Shown here piece after piece: positions 18,201 to 30,200 of a stretch of 64,000 nucleotides of DNA. The first letter of the stretch is position 1. Each line of letters opens with the position of its first letter. The notes below the pieces were generated by a model that saw only the letters and a program-made list of their open reading frames with translations, had not been told where the DNA came from and did no database searches. Source of the stretch: Strongyloides papillosus (taxonomy: Eukaryota; Nematoda; Chromadorea; Rhabditida; Strongyloididae). Location of the stretch: positions 372,001 through 436,000 of the forward strand of contig SRSI01000046.1 of the NCBI GenBank assembly GCA_005656395.1. The letters run 5' to 3'. A program made the position numbers and the translations under genes.

Positions 18201-18781
18201 TAATGAATAATGGTCAGAAAACTAGTAAAAAAGATAATATTATCTTTTTACATCACATTATATTGACATTACTTATCTATGAGTCATTTTCATGTTGTTT
18301 ACAAAAAGACACATTATGTTTCTTTATTTATCACGATATGTAACTGACAGTGAAATTTCAACAAAATAGAAGCAATTTATTTAAAAATAGTATTTTCTAA
18401 CAAAAAGATTTTAAATCAAAGATATACCATAAAACAGGTACAAAAAACCTAATGAATCTTATTACTATAAAATAATATTCTAAATCAAACCATTAAACAA
18501 ATATATATCTTATCTTAAATTAAGAAAAATGATACGAGCTGTTAATCGTCACTTCATAGTAAAAATTAGTAATCCATTTAAAAGATATGTGATCAATTTT
18601 AAGTACAAATTTCATAATGCATTTTATTAGTGATTTTTACAAACAGGAGGATATGTAAAACAATTTTCTAACAACTTTATTATCAATAGCAAAAAAATTC
18701 ATTAGTTTCAACGAGGGTAAAATATAAAAATTATTTTTATTGATCTATTTTAAATCATTATCATGAACAATTAAAAAATTT
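15276..18781. other. Intergenic spacer between sup-17 and the MMADHC gene
   Basis: 3.5 kb of A+T-rich sequence, with homopolymer runs and TATATA tracts (for example near 15811). It should contain the sup-17 promoter at its left side. The 16300-16521 minus frame is Asn/Tyr/Leu low-complexity and is not called. A slightly less A+T-rich patch near 17030-17290 has no ORF, inverted repeat or recognisable family. Confidence 0.6.
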
Positions 18782-19779
18782 TTAGATATCTTGAATAGCT
18801 TTCTTAATTTCATCCATAGCTAAACAATCATTTGGAGCATCAGTAAAAATACTTCCTACAAAAACATGTGTTCCCCATTTCATGTGACTTATAACAAGGC
18901 AGCAACCTAAATCTTCAATTTTAAATCCCATATCACGATATCTTTCATCAGTCTCAAAGAAACAGGTATTTGTAAAAGATCCATAATATGGTCTACCTGA
19001 ACTTGGTTCAATGAAATCAGCCCAATAACCTGCTTTATGAAAAACTGAACAAATATCCTTTGCACTACTAATGAAACTTTCACAAAGAACATCACGTTCC
19101 TTTTCCATACTAGAATTCCAAGCAGTCATATCATTGTCTGTTTTTTGTGAAATATTAATAACATTAACATCAACCCCTGAAAAATGTTTGTCAACAAATA
19201 TTTTATGTAAATCTTTCTTCAACAACTTTGGACACTCTGTAAATGTTAAATCAACTTCTCTCTTGTCATATTTATGTGTTTCATAGAAAGCTGGACCATT
19301 GTTAGAAACATCTCTTGTAGCTTGAATAGAATAATTTTCAAGAATCGTTTGAAGATCACCTTGATCAGGTAGTTTAGAAAAAATAGTTGTCTTTGGTTGT
19401 GGTTCTTCTGGATGCATGTTCAAAAGAGTTGTCTTAACGTCACCAGGGAAAGGATACTCATATTCAGGTCCAAGTAATGCATTCTTCTTTTCTACAAAAA
19501 AAATTAGTTTATTATCAAAATTATATCAATTAAAAGATAAGATTAACAAATAAACTTACTATCAATTGGTTTTTCATAGAAGAATGTTACATTTCCTGAT
19601 ACATTTATTGCAGTAGAGAAAGCTTTATTTGTACACTGGCGAATATTTTTACAAACCTGAAATAATAATATTTTATTATAAGCATAAAAAAATAAATCTT
19701 AAGATTTTTAAATATTTTCTGTATGAAAATTTGTATGCATGAGAATACTTACGAGATTTGTTTTTGTTGATAACGCCAT
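18782..19779 (-). CDS. MMADHC (cobalamin trafficking protein, cblD)
   Basis: Three exons, 19753-19779, 19560-19656 and 18782-19491, with consistent phases (0, then A|AA Lys) and introns of 96 and 68 nt, give 277 residues; human MMADHC has 296. The N-terminus [17 protein letters not shown]…NKAFSTA is basic and hydroxylated like a mitochondrial presequence. The C-terminal domain is strongly of the MMADHC family: CPELL-like [55 protein letters not shown], and [12 protein letters not shown]. The family partners MMACHC (cblC) and routes cobalamin to cytosolic methionine synthase and mitochondrial methylmalonyl-CoA mutase. It is not itself an enzyme, although its fold is nitroreductase-like. The first exon has only nine codons. 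No breaks were seen. Confidence 0.93.
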
Positions 19780-21154
19780 TTTATGTCACAGGGATTGATC
19801 TTTATTAACTCTATAACGGAAAAATTATAATGGAAAAATGTTATATTAAATAGAATCTCTTTCTTAATAAAATTACAAATTATGTCGATAACTGTTAATG
19901 AGATATCAGAGAAAGAGATATATTAAATAAATGATATGAATGTTAAGGAAATTAAAGAACAATTGCTTTAAAAAACAAAAATTATGTGTATTATTGAAAT
20001 TTCAAGCCTGAAAGGGCAAAAATGTAAAAAATCACGTGTAGTGTAAAAATAAAGAATAGAATATATGAAGAGAAAAAGTTGCACTATTCTACTAAATTTC
20101 TGATTAAATTGATAAAAAAAGTCGCGGTCAATGCATAATATTTGTGTTTTAATTGTGTCACTCTTAATATGCGGTTATGAAAATATTATATTCAATTAAC
20201 TTTCTTTCTTCAACATAACTATATTTTAAAGGAAATAAAAAAATATAATTATACTTTAAAAGTGATGTAATATATAGAATAAAGTAGATAAAGCTAGTGG
20301 TTCAATTATTTCTATAAATCTTTACCGTATTTGAATTATTTTTTAAAATCATTCTAGCAATGAAGTAGGTTATAAAAGTTAGTGATTTGTTTAAAATATA
20401 ATTACTGCATCTAATGACAATGAAAATAAACTAAAAATATTGAAAATATATACTAAAGGTTGATTGAACACTCAAAAAATCTCTTAGTTATACACCCAAT
20501 AATGATCCTTGATCATTGTTTCAAAATATAATTTTTACAACGTTTTTAGATAATAAATTTGACGAGTATAAGATTAGAGAATAAAAGATCAGAGGTGCTT
20601 TTAATAAATAATTATAATAAAAATAGGATTAGAAAAAGAAAATATTTTTTTATAGTCTTTATATATATAAATTAATTTGATAATGTAATTATCGTTGACA
20701 AGTCAAGTTATAATTATATTTTGAATTAATAAGAGATTGATAAATTAAATTTTTAAATAGGAAATAGAAATATTTAACAATATTTTTAAATTCCTACCAA
20801 AAAATAATATAATTATATTGTTATTAATTACGACTTTTTCATCTGTTTCATAAAGTACAGAAATTATTTAACAATACAAACAAACAACACAGTTATTATT
20901 TTAATTTATTTTATTTCTTGAAATATATTATTTTAACAACAATAAGAGTATGATTATTTATTGGATAATCATTAAAATGCCATAAGGCTTAATCACATTT
21001 ATTATAGAGTAGTGATCAATTTTTTTGAAAACTAATGAAAAAAAGAGTAGTCGTAGTAAATAATATTGTTAAGTAATTATTAAGTGCATATATAGAATTT
21101 TTTCGTCAACAAATTTTGATCATTACATTAAAAAGTTATTAATAATAATCATCT
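19780..21154. other. Intergenic spacer between the MMADHC gene and anc-1
   Basis: About 1.4 kb of A+T-rich DNA upstream of the MMADHC start and downstream of the anc-1 stop, so it holds the former's promoter and the latter's 3' UTR. I see no ORF, RNA gene or repeat. Confidence 0.6.
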
Positions 21155-21292
21155 TTAAAATGGTGGAGGTCCATTTACATTGTCAAGGGCAAGGTCAAAA
21201 CTGTTGATGAAATTGTTTAGTAATTGACAGCAATATTCATCATCACAATGTGGTACTAAGCACGCTGCACCTAATAATAATACAAGCATTGC
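21155..21292 (-). CDS. anc-1: anc-1 last exon: KASH transmembrane helix and perinuclear tail
   Basis: These 45 codons follow a TTTTAG acceptor in phase 0, directly after …RVLRAALPLQ of the preceding exon (donor at 21340). They read AMLVLLLGAACLVPH (membrane helix), then CDDEYCCQLLNNF and finally NVNGPPPF before TAA at 21155-21157. The PPPX terminus is the residue set that docks in the SUN-domain pocket. The conserved Cys four residues into the lumenal segment (HCDDEY) may form the KASH-SUN disulfide. Missing this exon would leave a protein ending in an unrelated intronic VSYFITKLF read-through. Confidence 0.95.
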   Translation of the reverse strand, partial: AMLVLLLGAACLVPHCDDEYCCQLLNNFINSFDLALDNVNGPPPF

Positions 21293-24200
21293 CTAAAAGA
21301 ATATATTAATAAGAAATAATTTGGTAATAAAATAACTTACTTGTAATGGTAAGGCTGCTCTAAGCACACGCTGCCATCTTCTTCGTTGTCTAGCTAATCT
21401 TAGTGCATGTAATGCTTGTTGTTGAGTGGCATCAGCACTCTCCTCACTAGGAGATGGTGGTAAAATTTGTGTATCAAAATCATAGGATAATGCGTCAACA
21501 GCAGCCTCTAAACTTTCATCATGTCGTCCGCTTCTAGAATCATCGTATCCACTAGCATCGCTTTGTGAATCTGTATCAAAGTCAGGTGCGTCAATTTCAT
21601 ATTCAAGTAAAACATCACGTGGATGCCTATCAGCATATATTGTTGCTAATACATTTGCTGCAGCATCTATATCTATAGCATTTTCGGCACCACTTAAGGC
21701 ATCCTCTTCTATTGATAATAATGTTTTTAATCTTTCGTTTATCTTTTTAAATTCTTTCAGTAAATGATTGAATTTTTCTGGGTTTCCTGATGCTATGTGT
21801 TTTTTAATATTAGCTCTATCGTTTATATTGTATTTTATTTCGTCTAATTGAGGCTTCATATCATCAACCTGATTATTCATACGCTAAAGTGTAATGTTAA
21901 TTTTAATAAATAATTATAGAAAAAACTTACCTTTAATTCATAAATCTGTTTTCCGTTAACTGCATCTTCAATATTGGTATCAACTTGTGAAAGTTCCTTC
22001 AACAATTGATCAAGTATTTTAGAAATATCTGCTTCATCAGTAATTTCTTCTTCCAATTCTGTTATATAATTAATACAGTTAGTTTCTAATGAGTCCAAAT
22101 CAACTTGTAAATAATTTGATTCAGATGAAGGTAAATCAAGTGGTTGGAGATCAACAGACAAATCAATTGCCTTTACAAGATTTTCCTTCAATGGTCCTAA
22201 TTTAAATATTATATTTTTACATGTCTCATAATTCTTTACTGCATCATCATAAGAAACATCTTTTTGTCTGTTAATATTATCAAAGTCATATCTTAATTCA
22301 TCAAGTGTATCAGTGATAATATCTTTTTGTTCAACATATAATAACCAAAGTTTCCATTTATCCATTAATTTACTTACAAGTCTATTTGCTTCTAAGATGT
22401 CTTTCTCGACTTCTTTTACAAGCTTGTCTCTTGGGAGTGTTTGAATAAGATCGCGAATCTTATGAATAGTAACATCAATTCTTTCTGGAAGTGCTTTATA
22501 TTGTGAAGGTGATACAGCAGCATCAATTAATGTTATTTGTGATTTTTGAATTAATTCTTTTAAGTCATTATCTAATTCTCGTAGTTCTTCTTTTAATTTC
22601 TCGGCACTTTCTAGTTCGCGTAACTTTGTAAGTAATTTAGATCTATCTGAATTAATTTCTTCCATCAACAATTCAATGTTAAGAAGTAACTCATTGAATT
22701 CTTCTATCTTATCGTCAGGTAATGTTGTTCTATCAATAGCATTCATTTCTTCCATAAGATTTTTAAGTTTCATATATTCATTTTGTGAGGAATCTAAAAC
22801 TTCACGTATTACTAGAAGATCATTGGAATCAGCTGCTTTTCTTAATTTGTTAATATTTTTATTGATATTATCAATCTTATTTTTATAGCTTGTGTTAGCT
22901 TTATTAAATAGTGATAAAGCCAATATTTTTAAGTTAAGAGCTTTCTTTATTTTTTCAATAAGTTCCATTAATTTACTAAGATCCCAAATACTTCTTTCTC
23001 TTATATCTTCTGACTCTTCAACATCATCTGGGATATCCTTAATTAATTTTTCGAGCTCCTCCTTTTTGCTTTCTAAATCATCTAGAAGATTTTTATGGTC
23101 CTCAACTTTAGATGGAATGTAATTTGGTTTATCACTATTCATAAGATTTTGACTAATATTTTCAGTTAAATTAGTAATAGCTGGTGTGATATTTATAAGT
23201 TTGCCAACATCTTCTTGTTCTTTTTCTTTTCTTAACAATTCTTCTTCTATTGATCTTATTAACTTATTAACATCACTAAGATTACTTTGAATTTCACTTG
23301 CTAATTCTTGATCTTCTATATCCTCATTAGCCATTTTATTTAATGTTGGTTGTACTTGACTCTTTAGAAGTCTTAATTTTTCTTTTAATTCATTAATATA
23401 ATCCCATAGTGATTTACGTTTATCATTCAATGTATCAAGTGTGACCTTTTCGTCATCTTTCTTACTTTTCTTTGATTTCTTTGGTTTTTCATGAATATGT
23501 GGCATGTAACTGAGTAGTGATGAAATTATATCGCTAGTCTTTTCAAGTTCAGATTTTATTTGTTCCGTCTTCTGAATAGTTTCAGGATCAGGTTTAGACT
23601 CTGATGGTTTATCAACAGAAATATCCGAAACTTCTACATCAATTTCACCAACTTTTTCAGCTGGTTTCATATCAATATCCGTAGCGTTTAAGTCAGTTGA
23701 TCTACCATCATCATTTTTACCATAATCACTTGAAATTTCTTCAGAGACATTTTGATATTCTGGTGTCTGTGAAACATTAACTGTTGTTTTTGTAATAACG
23801 TCATGGTGTATTGGTTCCTCAATTACTTTTTCATTTTCCTCTTTTATATCTTTAGCTTCGTTGTATTTTTTAAGAATATTTTCCACTGTTTTATCAAGTT
23901 TTTCCAATAATTTAACTTTGTCATGGTCATTGTGTTTATTGGCATTATCAGATAATAAAATAACCTCTTCAGCCATATTATTGAGATAGGATAATTCTTT
24001 GTCTTTCATTTTTGTTATTTCATCAAATTTACTTATTGGCCATGCCTTTAATTGTTCATTTAAGTTATCCAAATAAATATGTGAATTATCAATTTTATTA
24101 AAAAGATCGTTAATAGCATTAATGCGATCTTTAATAGAAGATACTACAGTTCCCATGTCATCCTTCAACTTTGCTTGTTCTTCAACTGTTCTGTTACGAA

Positions 24201-27200
24201 GATCATTTAATTCATCGATTTTAGGAAGTCTTGAAAGTTCTTCATCCAATTTAGGCAATAAATCAGTGGAAACATTTTCCAAATCATTAATTGCTTTAGT
24301 TAAATTAGTTACAGAGGATTTTGGATCGGCTTCAACTTTTATAGCTTCATCGATTTCATCTTTAACTTTTTTGGTAATTTCAGATATTTTGTTACAAAGA
24401 TCCATTAATTTTTGTTCATCTAAAGCAGCTTTCTTAGCATCAGAAAGTAACAAAGCCACGTTATCTAAAGAATCCTTAAGATACCATATATCAGAATCAG
24501 GAGAATGGTTGATAACTTTAAGTGGAATTTCGGAATCGTCAATAGATGCGTTAATATTATCTTGGAGTTTAGATATATCTTGTTGTAGAGATGTTATTGT
24601 TTCTGGTGTTGGTTTTTCAGAAATAATTTTTCTGGCTTCACTGACAATAAAATCAACTTTTGGTTCTAAATCTTGTTTTTTACATTATTAATTCTTCTTC
24701 ACGAGCAAAATCATTGCGAATATCTTTTTCTAAATTTTGTAATAGTCCAAGATCTTCATTGAGTTTATCAGATTTACTTTGAATAACATCAATAGCAACT
24801 TCATTATCATCAAGAAGTTTAATTAATGGTATACTATTTTCGATTACAGAAGATATCTCATCATATATTGGTTTCATATTATTGACGTCTTCCACCGCAA
24901 CATCATATGGTTGTGGTGATTCCTTATATCTCTTTAATATTTTTTCAATTTTATCAATGTTATCAGTAAGGACATTAATAAAGCTATCTGCTTGATCATT
25001 TAATAACTTCATTTCTATTTCATGATTATCCAAATCGGACATAGAATTCAAAACATCATTAATGTTGTTTTTAACAACTGATATACCGTTGTTCAATTCA
25101 TCAATTAAATTTTTATCTAGTTGATCAGTTGGTAAAGATGTTAAGTTGTCTAATTTTTCTTGTAATTTTTGGTAAAGATTAACAAGTCTGTCTCTGGATT
25201 CATCAATATTACTCTTGTTTAATGGAGTATTAACCATTTCACATAACAAGGGAATATCAGAAAGGGAATCTTCAACCATAGTAGTTATTTCTAGTGGTCT
25301 TTTGTAGTTTTCTAATGAATTTTCATATGACTTTATCAATTCTCCAAACTCCTTTTCTTTATCTTTGATATTTTCGTCTATTTGTGGAATTCCTGTAAAT
25401 TCAAGAGCACTAATTTGTGGCTTGATTTGATTATTTAGTTTATCTAACACTTCTTTAATAAAAGCTACTTTTTCTTTTAATGGAATTTCTTCTTTTGGCT
25501 CGCCAATAATGTTCTTAATATCATCGTTAATTTTATTGATAAGTTCTTTAACACTCTTCTCATTTTGAACATTTTTCTTGAAGTCATCTACTTTGTTTTT
25601 AAGATCACGGAAGACTATTGACTCCTCTGGTAATCTAACTAATTCATCCTCAAGAAGTTTAACATTTTCGTCAGTCAATGGGTTAAGAAGTAGAGTATTA
25701 ATGTTATTTTCTATTTCACTTTCAAGTAGTACAAGTTTAGCAAGTTCACGTTCTGCTTTTTCTGTTTCTTCTGCAACATCTTTTGCAGTTTTCTTTTTCT
25801 CTTCCAAAAGATTATCTAAACTTTTAATTTTTTCGTTATAGTTATATACGTCAGAAGATTCTACTTTGTTTGCTTTAGTGGCAAGATCATTAATATATTC
25901 AGTCTTTTCTCTCAAAGGCATAACTTCATTCTTTTCTATTAGGTCAAAAGTTTTAGGATCTGTAGCTGGCAATTGATAAAGTTTGTTTATAATATCATCT
26001 ACTGTTTTATCAGAATCCTCAATAAGTATCTTTAATTCTTCAATGTTATCTATTCTTTCTTGAATATCATTTTCAATGTTATTTAATTCATCTTTTAAAT
26101 TGTTTTTATCTTTATTAACTTTATTTCTAAATTCCTCAGTTTCAACAGTTTCAGGGATGTTGAAATATTCATTGTCCAATTTTGGCAAGAGATTCCAGCT
26201 AATATTTTTCAAATTATCAGAAGCAGCACTTAATTGACTAACAAAGCTGTCGGGATCTAAAAGTACATTTTTAGCGTCTTTAAATTCCTCTTCAATTTGT
26301 TTAGTAATATCAAGTATATCTGAAGTAAGGTTTTGTAAAAATAGTTTCTTTTGTGCTTCAGCCTTTTGAGCATCAAGCGTAGTATCAATTTCACTTAATA
26401 ATTTCTTTAAATCCTTAACATCAGAAGCTGGAGAATGCTCAATAGTGTCAAGCGGCGTTTCCCTATTTTCGGCCAGATCATTTAATTTCTCATGAAGTTC
26501 AGAAATATCATGCTGAATTGATTCAAAATCTTCAGGTTTTAAATTTTTAGAAGACATTTCATCAGCCAAACTGGTAACGTTCTTAAGAATGACATTCAAG
26601 TTATCTTTTTTACTTATTAATTCATTTTCTTTGATAATATCTGATTCAATTTTGTCGCCAAGATGATTCAAAGCATCATTAATTAAAATAATTTCATTAG
26701 TAGAGTTATTAAGATCATCAACTGGGAGCATCTTATCTTTCAATAAGTTAGACATTCTTTCATTTTCCTTTATATGTTGATTTAATTTATCAATAGTATT
26801 ATTAATGTTATGAATATCGTTAGAACCAACATCAAATGGTTGTAATCCTTTATCGTATTTTGATAAAAGTTCATTTGCGTCGGAAACATCTTTTAGAACC
26901 ATATCTAATAACCTACATTTTGAATCGAGCAAAGATTCATTAGATTTTTGCTCTTCATTCAAATTATTAATTAAATCATTGGTTTTTCGAATATCATTCT
27001 CAGCGTTTTTAACAGTTCTATAAATATCATCTTTAATATTATTTGGTAGATTTTCATTTGAAATTGACTTCAGCTTATCTAAGTATGACTTTAGACTATT
27101 AAGAAGTCCATCAAGATAATTTATAGATTTCTGGGGTTTAGTAAAATCAATTGGAGCGCAGATTTCATCAGATAATTTGGAAAGCTCATCGATACAAGAA

Positions 27201-30200
27201 AGTGCAGATTCAAGGTTCTTTAAGTTATCTTTTTCATCACCAAGTTTATCTTCAAAAGATTTAATAAGGTCATCCAATTCTTGTTGTTTCTTCTTAATAT
27301 CGTCATCAACCTCTGGTATTCCAGTCCATGTAATAGCGAGAATCTTTGGTCTTATTTCTTCTTTTAGTTTAATCAACTTGTCTTCGGTTTCTTTTACCTT
27401 TTCAGAGAGTGGTATATCCTCGTTTACAGATTCAACAATTAGTTTTAATAAATAATCAATATTATCAAGATTCTTATTTGTGCTTGTAATCTTTTCGACC
27501 TTATCTTTGACGTTGTCAGCTTTTTCTTTCATTTCTTGATAAACTGGAGATGATTCAGGAAGTTTAGATAATTGTTCCTCAATGAGATGAATGTTCTCTT
27601 CATTTAATGGTGCAGCTACAAGTTTCTCAATTTCCTCTTGAGCTTGTTTTTGTTCCTCAGCTGCCTTACGTTCAGCCTCTGCAAGTTCCTCAGCTGCTTT
27701 ACGTTGGGCTTCTATAGCATCATTTGCAGCTTTCTTTTTATCTGCCAATTTGTTTGACATTTCATTTAATTTATTAGAAATATCGACTAAGTCTGGTGTA
27801 TCCCTCATATTAGCGCGATCGGCAGCATCGTTTATTTCATCTGTAATAATATTAAGTGGTAGAACATCTTCAAATTCAATAGTCAAAATACTGTCCAAGT
27901 CGTAGATTGGGGTTTCATCAAGCTTCTTGTTAATACTATCTAGTTTCGTATTAGTAGAGACAATAAGGTGTTCTAATTCACCAATTGCATTGATTCTTTC
28001 ATCTATAGCTGATTGAACGTTGTTTAAATCTTCAACGAGTTTTGCTTGTTCCTCAAGAGTCTTATTACGAAGATTATCTACCTCTGGTGATGTTGGAATC
28101 TTAACAAATTCTTCATCTAATTTAGGTAGAAGATCTGTCTTAATATTTTTCAAGATATCTGAAGCATTTATTAATTGATCAGTCGTACTTGCTGAGTTAG
28201 ATTCAACACTTTCAGCATCCTTAATCTTATTTTCAATTTCCTTAACTTTATCACCAATATTGGAAGCTATTTTTTGTAATTCTAACTTTTTCTTAGCATC
28301 CTCCTTTTGGTCTGCTAGGGCGAATGCTACCTCATCTAGTCTGTCTTTAAGGTCCCAAATATCAGATGCTGGAGAATGTAATATTACTGTCAATGGTACT
28401 TCACTATCGTCAATGGCCATATCAAGTTTTATTTGGAGCTCGGAAATATCCTTTTGAATAGGATCTAAGTCCTCAGGCTTGGAATCTTTAGATAAAACAT
28501 CATTAGCTCTGTCGATAATATTCTTGATGGAGTCATTTAATTTTTCCTTAGCATTAATTAAATCATTTTCCTTGTTTATATCAGATTTGATCTTATCTTC
28601 AAGTTGTTGAAGTTGGTCGATATTTGATGCAACTTCATTCATTGAATTAACGACATCATCGACAGGAAGCTCCATATCACTTAAAGACTTGGCGAGATCT
28701 TTATTTTCATCCATAAGACTATTAAGTTTCTTAATAATAGGTTGTATATTTTGTAGGTCTTTAGTAGCTACTTCAAATGGTTGTGGAGCATCTTTATATC
28801 TATTTAATATTTCAAGTCCATCAAGGCATTGTAGTGGAGTTTTATCCAATAATTTTACCTTACTGTCCAATAAAGTATCAGTTATTTCTTGTTGTTTATT
28901 CAATTCTTCTACTTCTGTATTGATTTTAAGAATATCTTTCTCTGCATTCTCGATAGCTTTAGTAACTTTTTCCCTTTCATTTTCAGGTAGTTTATTCACT
29001 GGTATATTCTTGAGAGAATCCAATTTTTCTTTAAGATTTTTAAGTAGTGCAGCAAGGTAGTTCATTGATTCTTTTGGTTTCTTATGATCAACTGGTACAC
29101 TAGCTTCATCAGACAACTTGGAAAGATCGTTGATATCTGTAAGAGCAGATTCAAGGTTCTTTAAGTTATCTTTATCATCATCAAGTTTATCTTCAAGAGA
29201 TTTAATAAGGTCATCCAATTCTTGTTGTTTCTTCTTAATATCGTCATCAATCTCTGGTATTCCAGTCCATGTAATAGCTAAAATCTTTGGTCTTACTTCT
29301 TCTTTTAGTTTATTCAACTTGTCTTCGGTTTCTTTTACCTTTTCAGAGAGTGGTATATCCTCGTTTACTGATTCAACAAGTGGTTTTAGTAAATAATCAA
29401 TATTATCAAGATTCTTCTTTGTGCTTGTAACCTTTTCGACCTTATCTTTAACATTATCAGCTTTTTCCTTCATTTCTTGATAAACTGGAGATGATTCAGG
29501 GAGTTTGGACAATTGTTCCTCAATGAGATAAATGTTCTCTTCATTCAATGGTGCAGCTACAAGTTTTTCAATTTCCTCTTGAGCTTGTTTTTGTTCTTCA
29601 GCTGCCTTACGTTCAGCCTCTGCGAGTTCCTCAGCTGCTTTACGTTGGGCTTCGGCTAGTTCTTCAGCGGCTTTACGTTCAGCCTCTTCGAGTTCCTCAG
29701 CAGCCTTACGTTCAGCTTCTGCGAGTTCTTCAGCTGCCTTACGTTGGGCTTCTATGGCATCATTTGCAGCCTTCTTTTTATCTGCTAATTTGTTGGACAT
29801 CTCATTTAATTTACTAGAAATATCGACTAAGTCTGGTGTATCTCTCTTATTAGCGCGATCGGCAGCATCGTTTATTTCATCTGTAATGATATTAAGTGGT
29901 ATAACATCTTCAAATTCAATAACCAAAATACTGTCTAAGTCGTAGATTGGAATTTCATCAAGCTTCCTGTTGATACTATCTAGTTTCATATCAGTAGAGG
30001 CAATGAGGTCATCTAATTCATTGATTGCATTGATTCTTTCATCAATAGCTGATTGAACATTATTTAAATCTTCAACGAGTTTTGCTTGTTCCTCAAGAGT
30101 CTTATTACGAAGATTATCTACCTCTGGTGATGTTGGGATCTTAACAAATTCTTCATCTAATTTAGGTAAAAGATCTGTCTTAATATTTTTCAAGATATCT

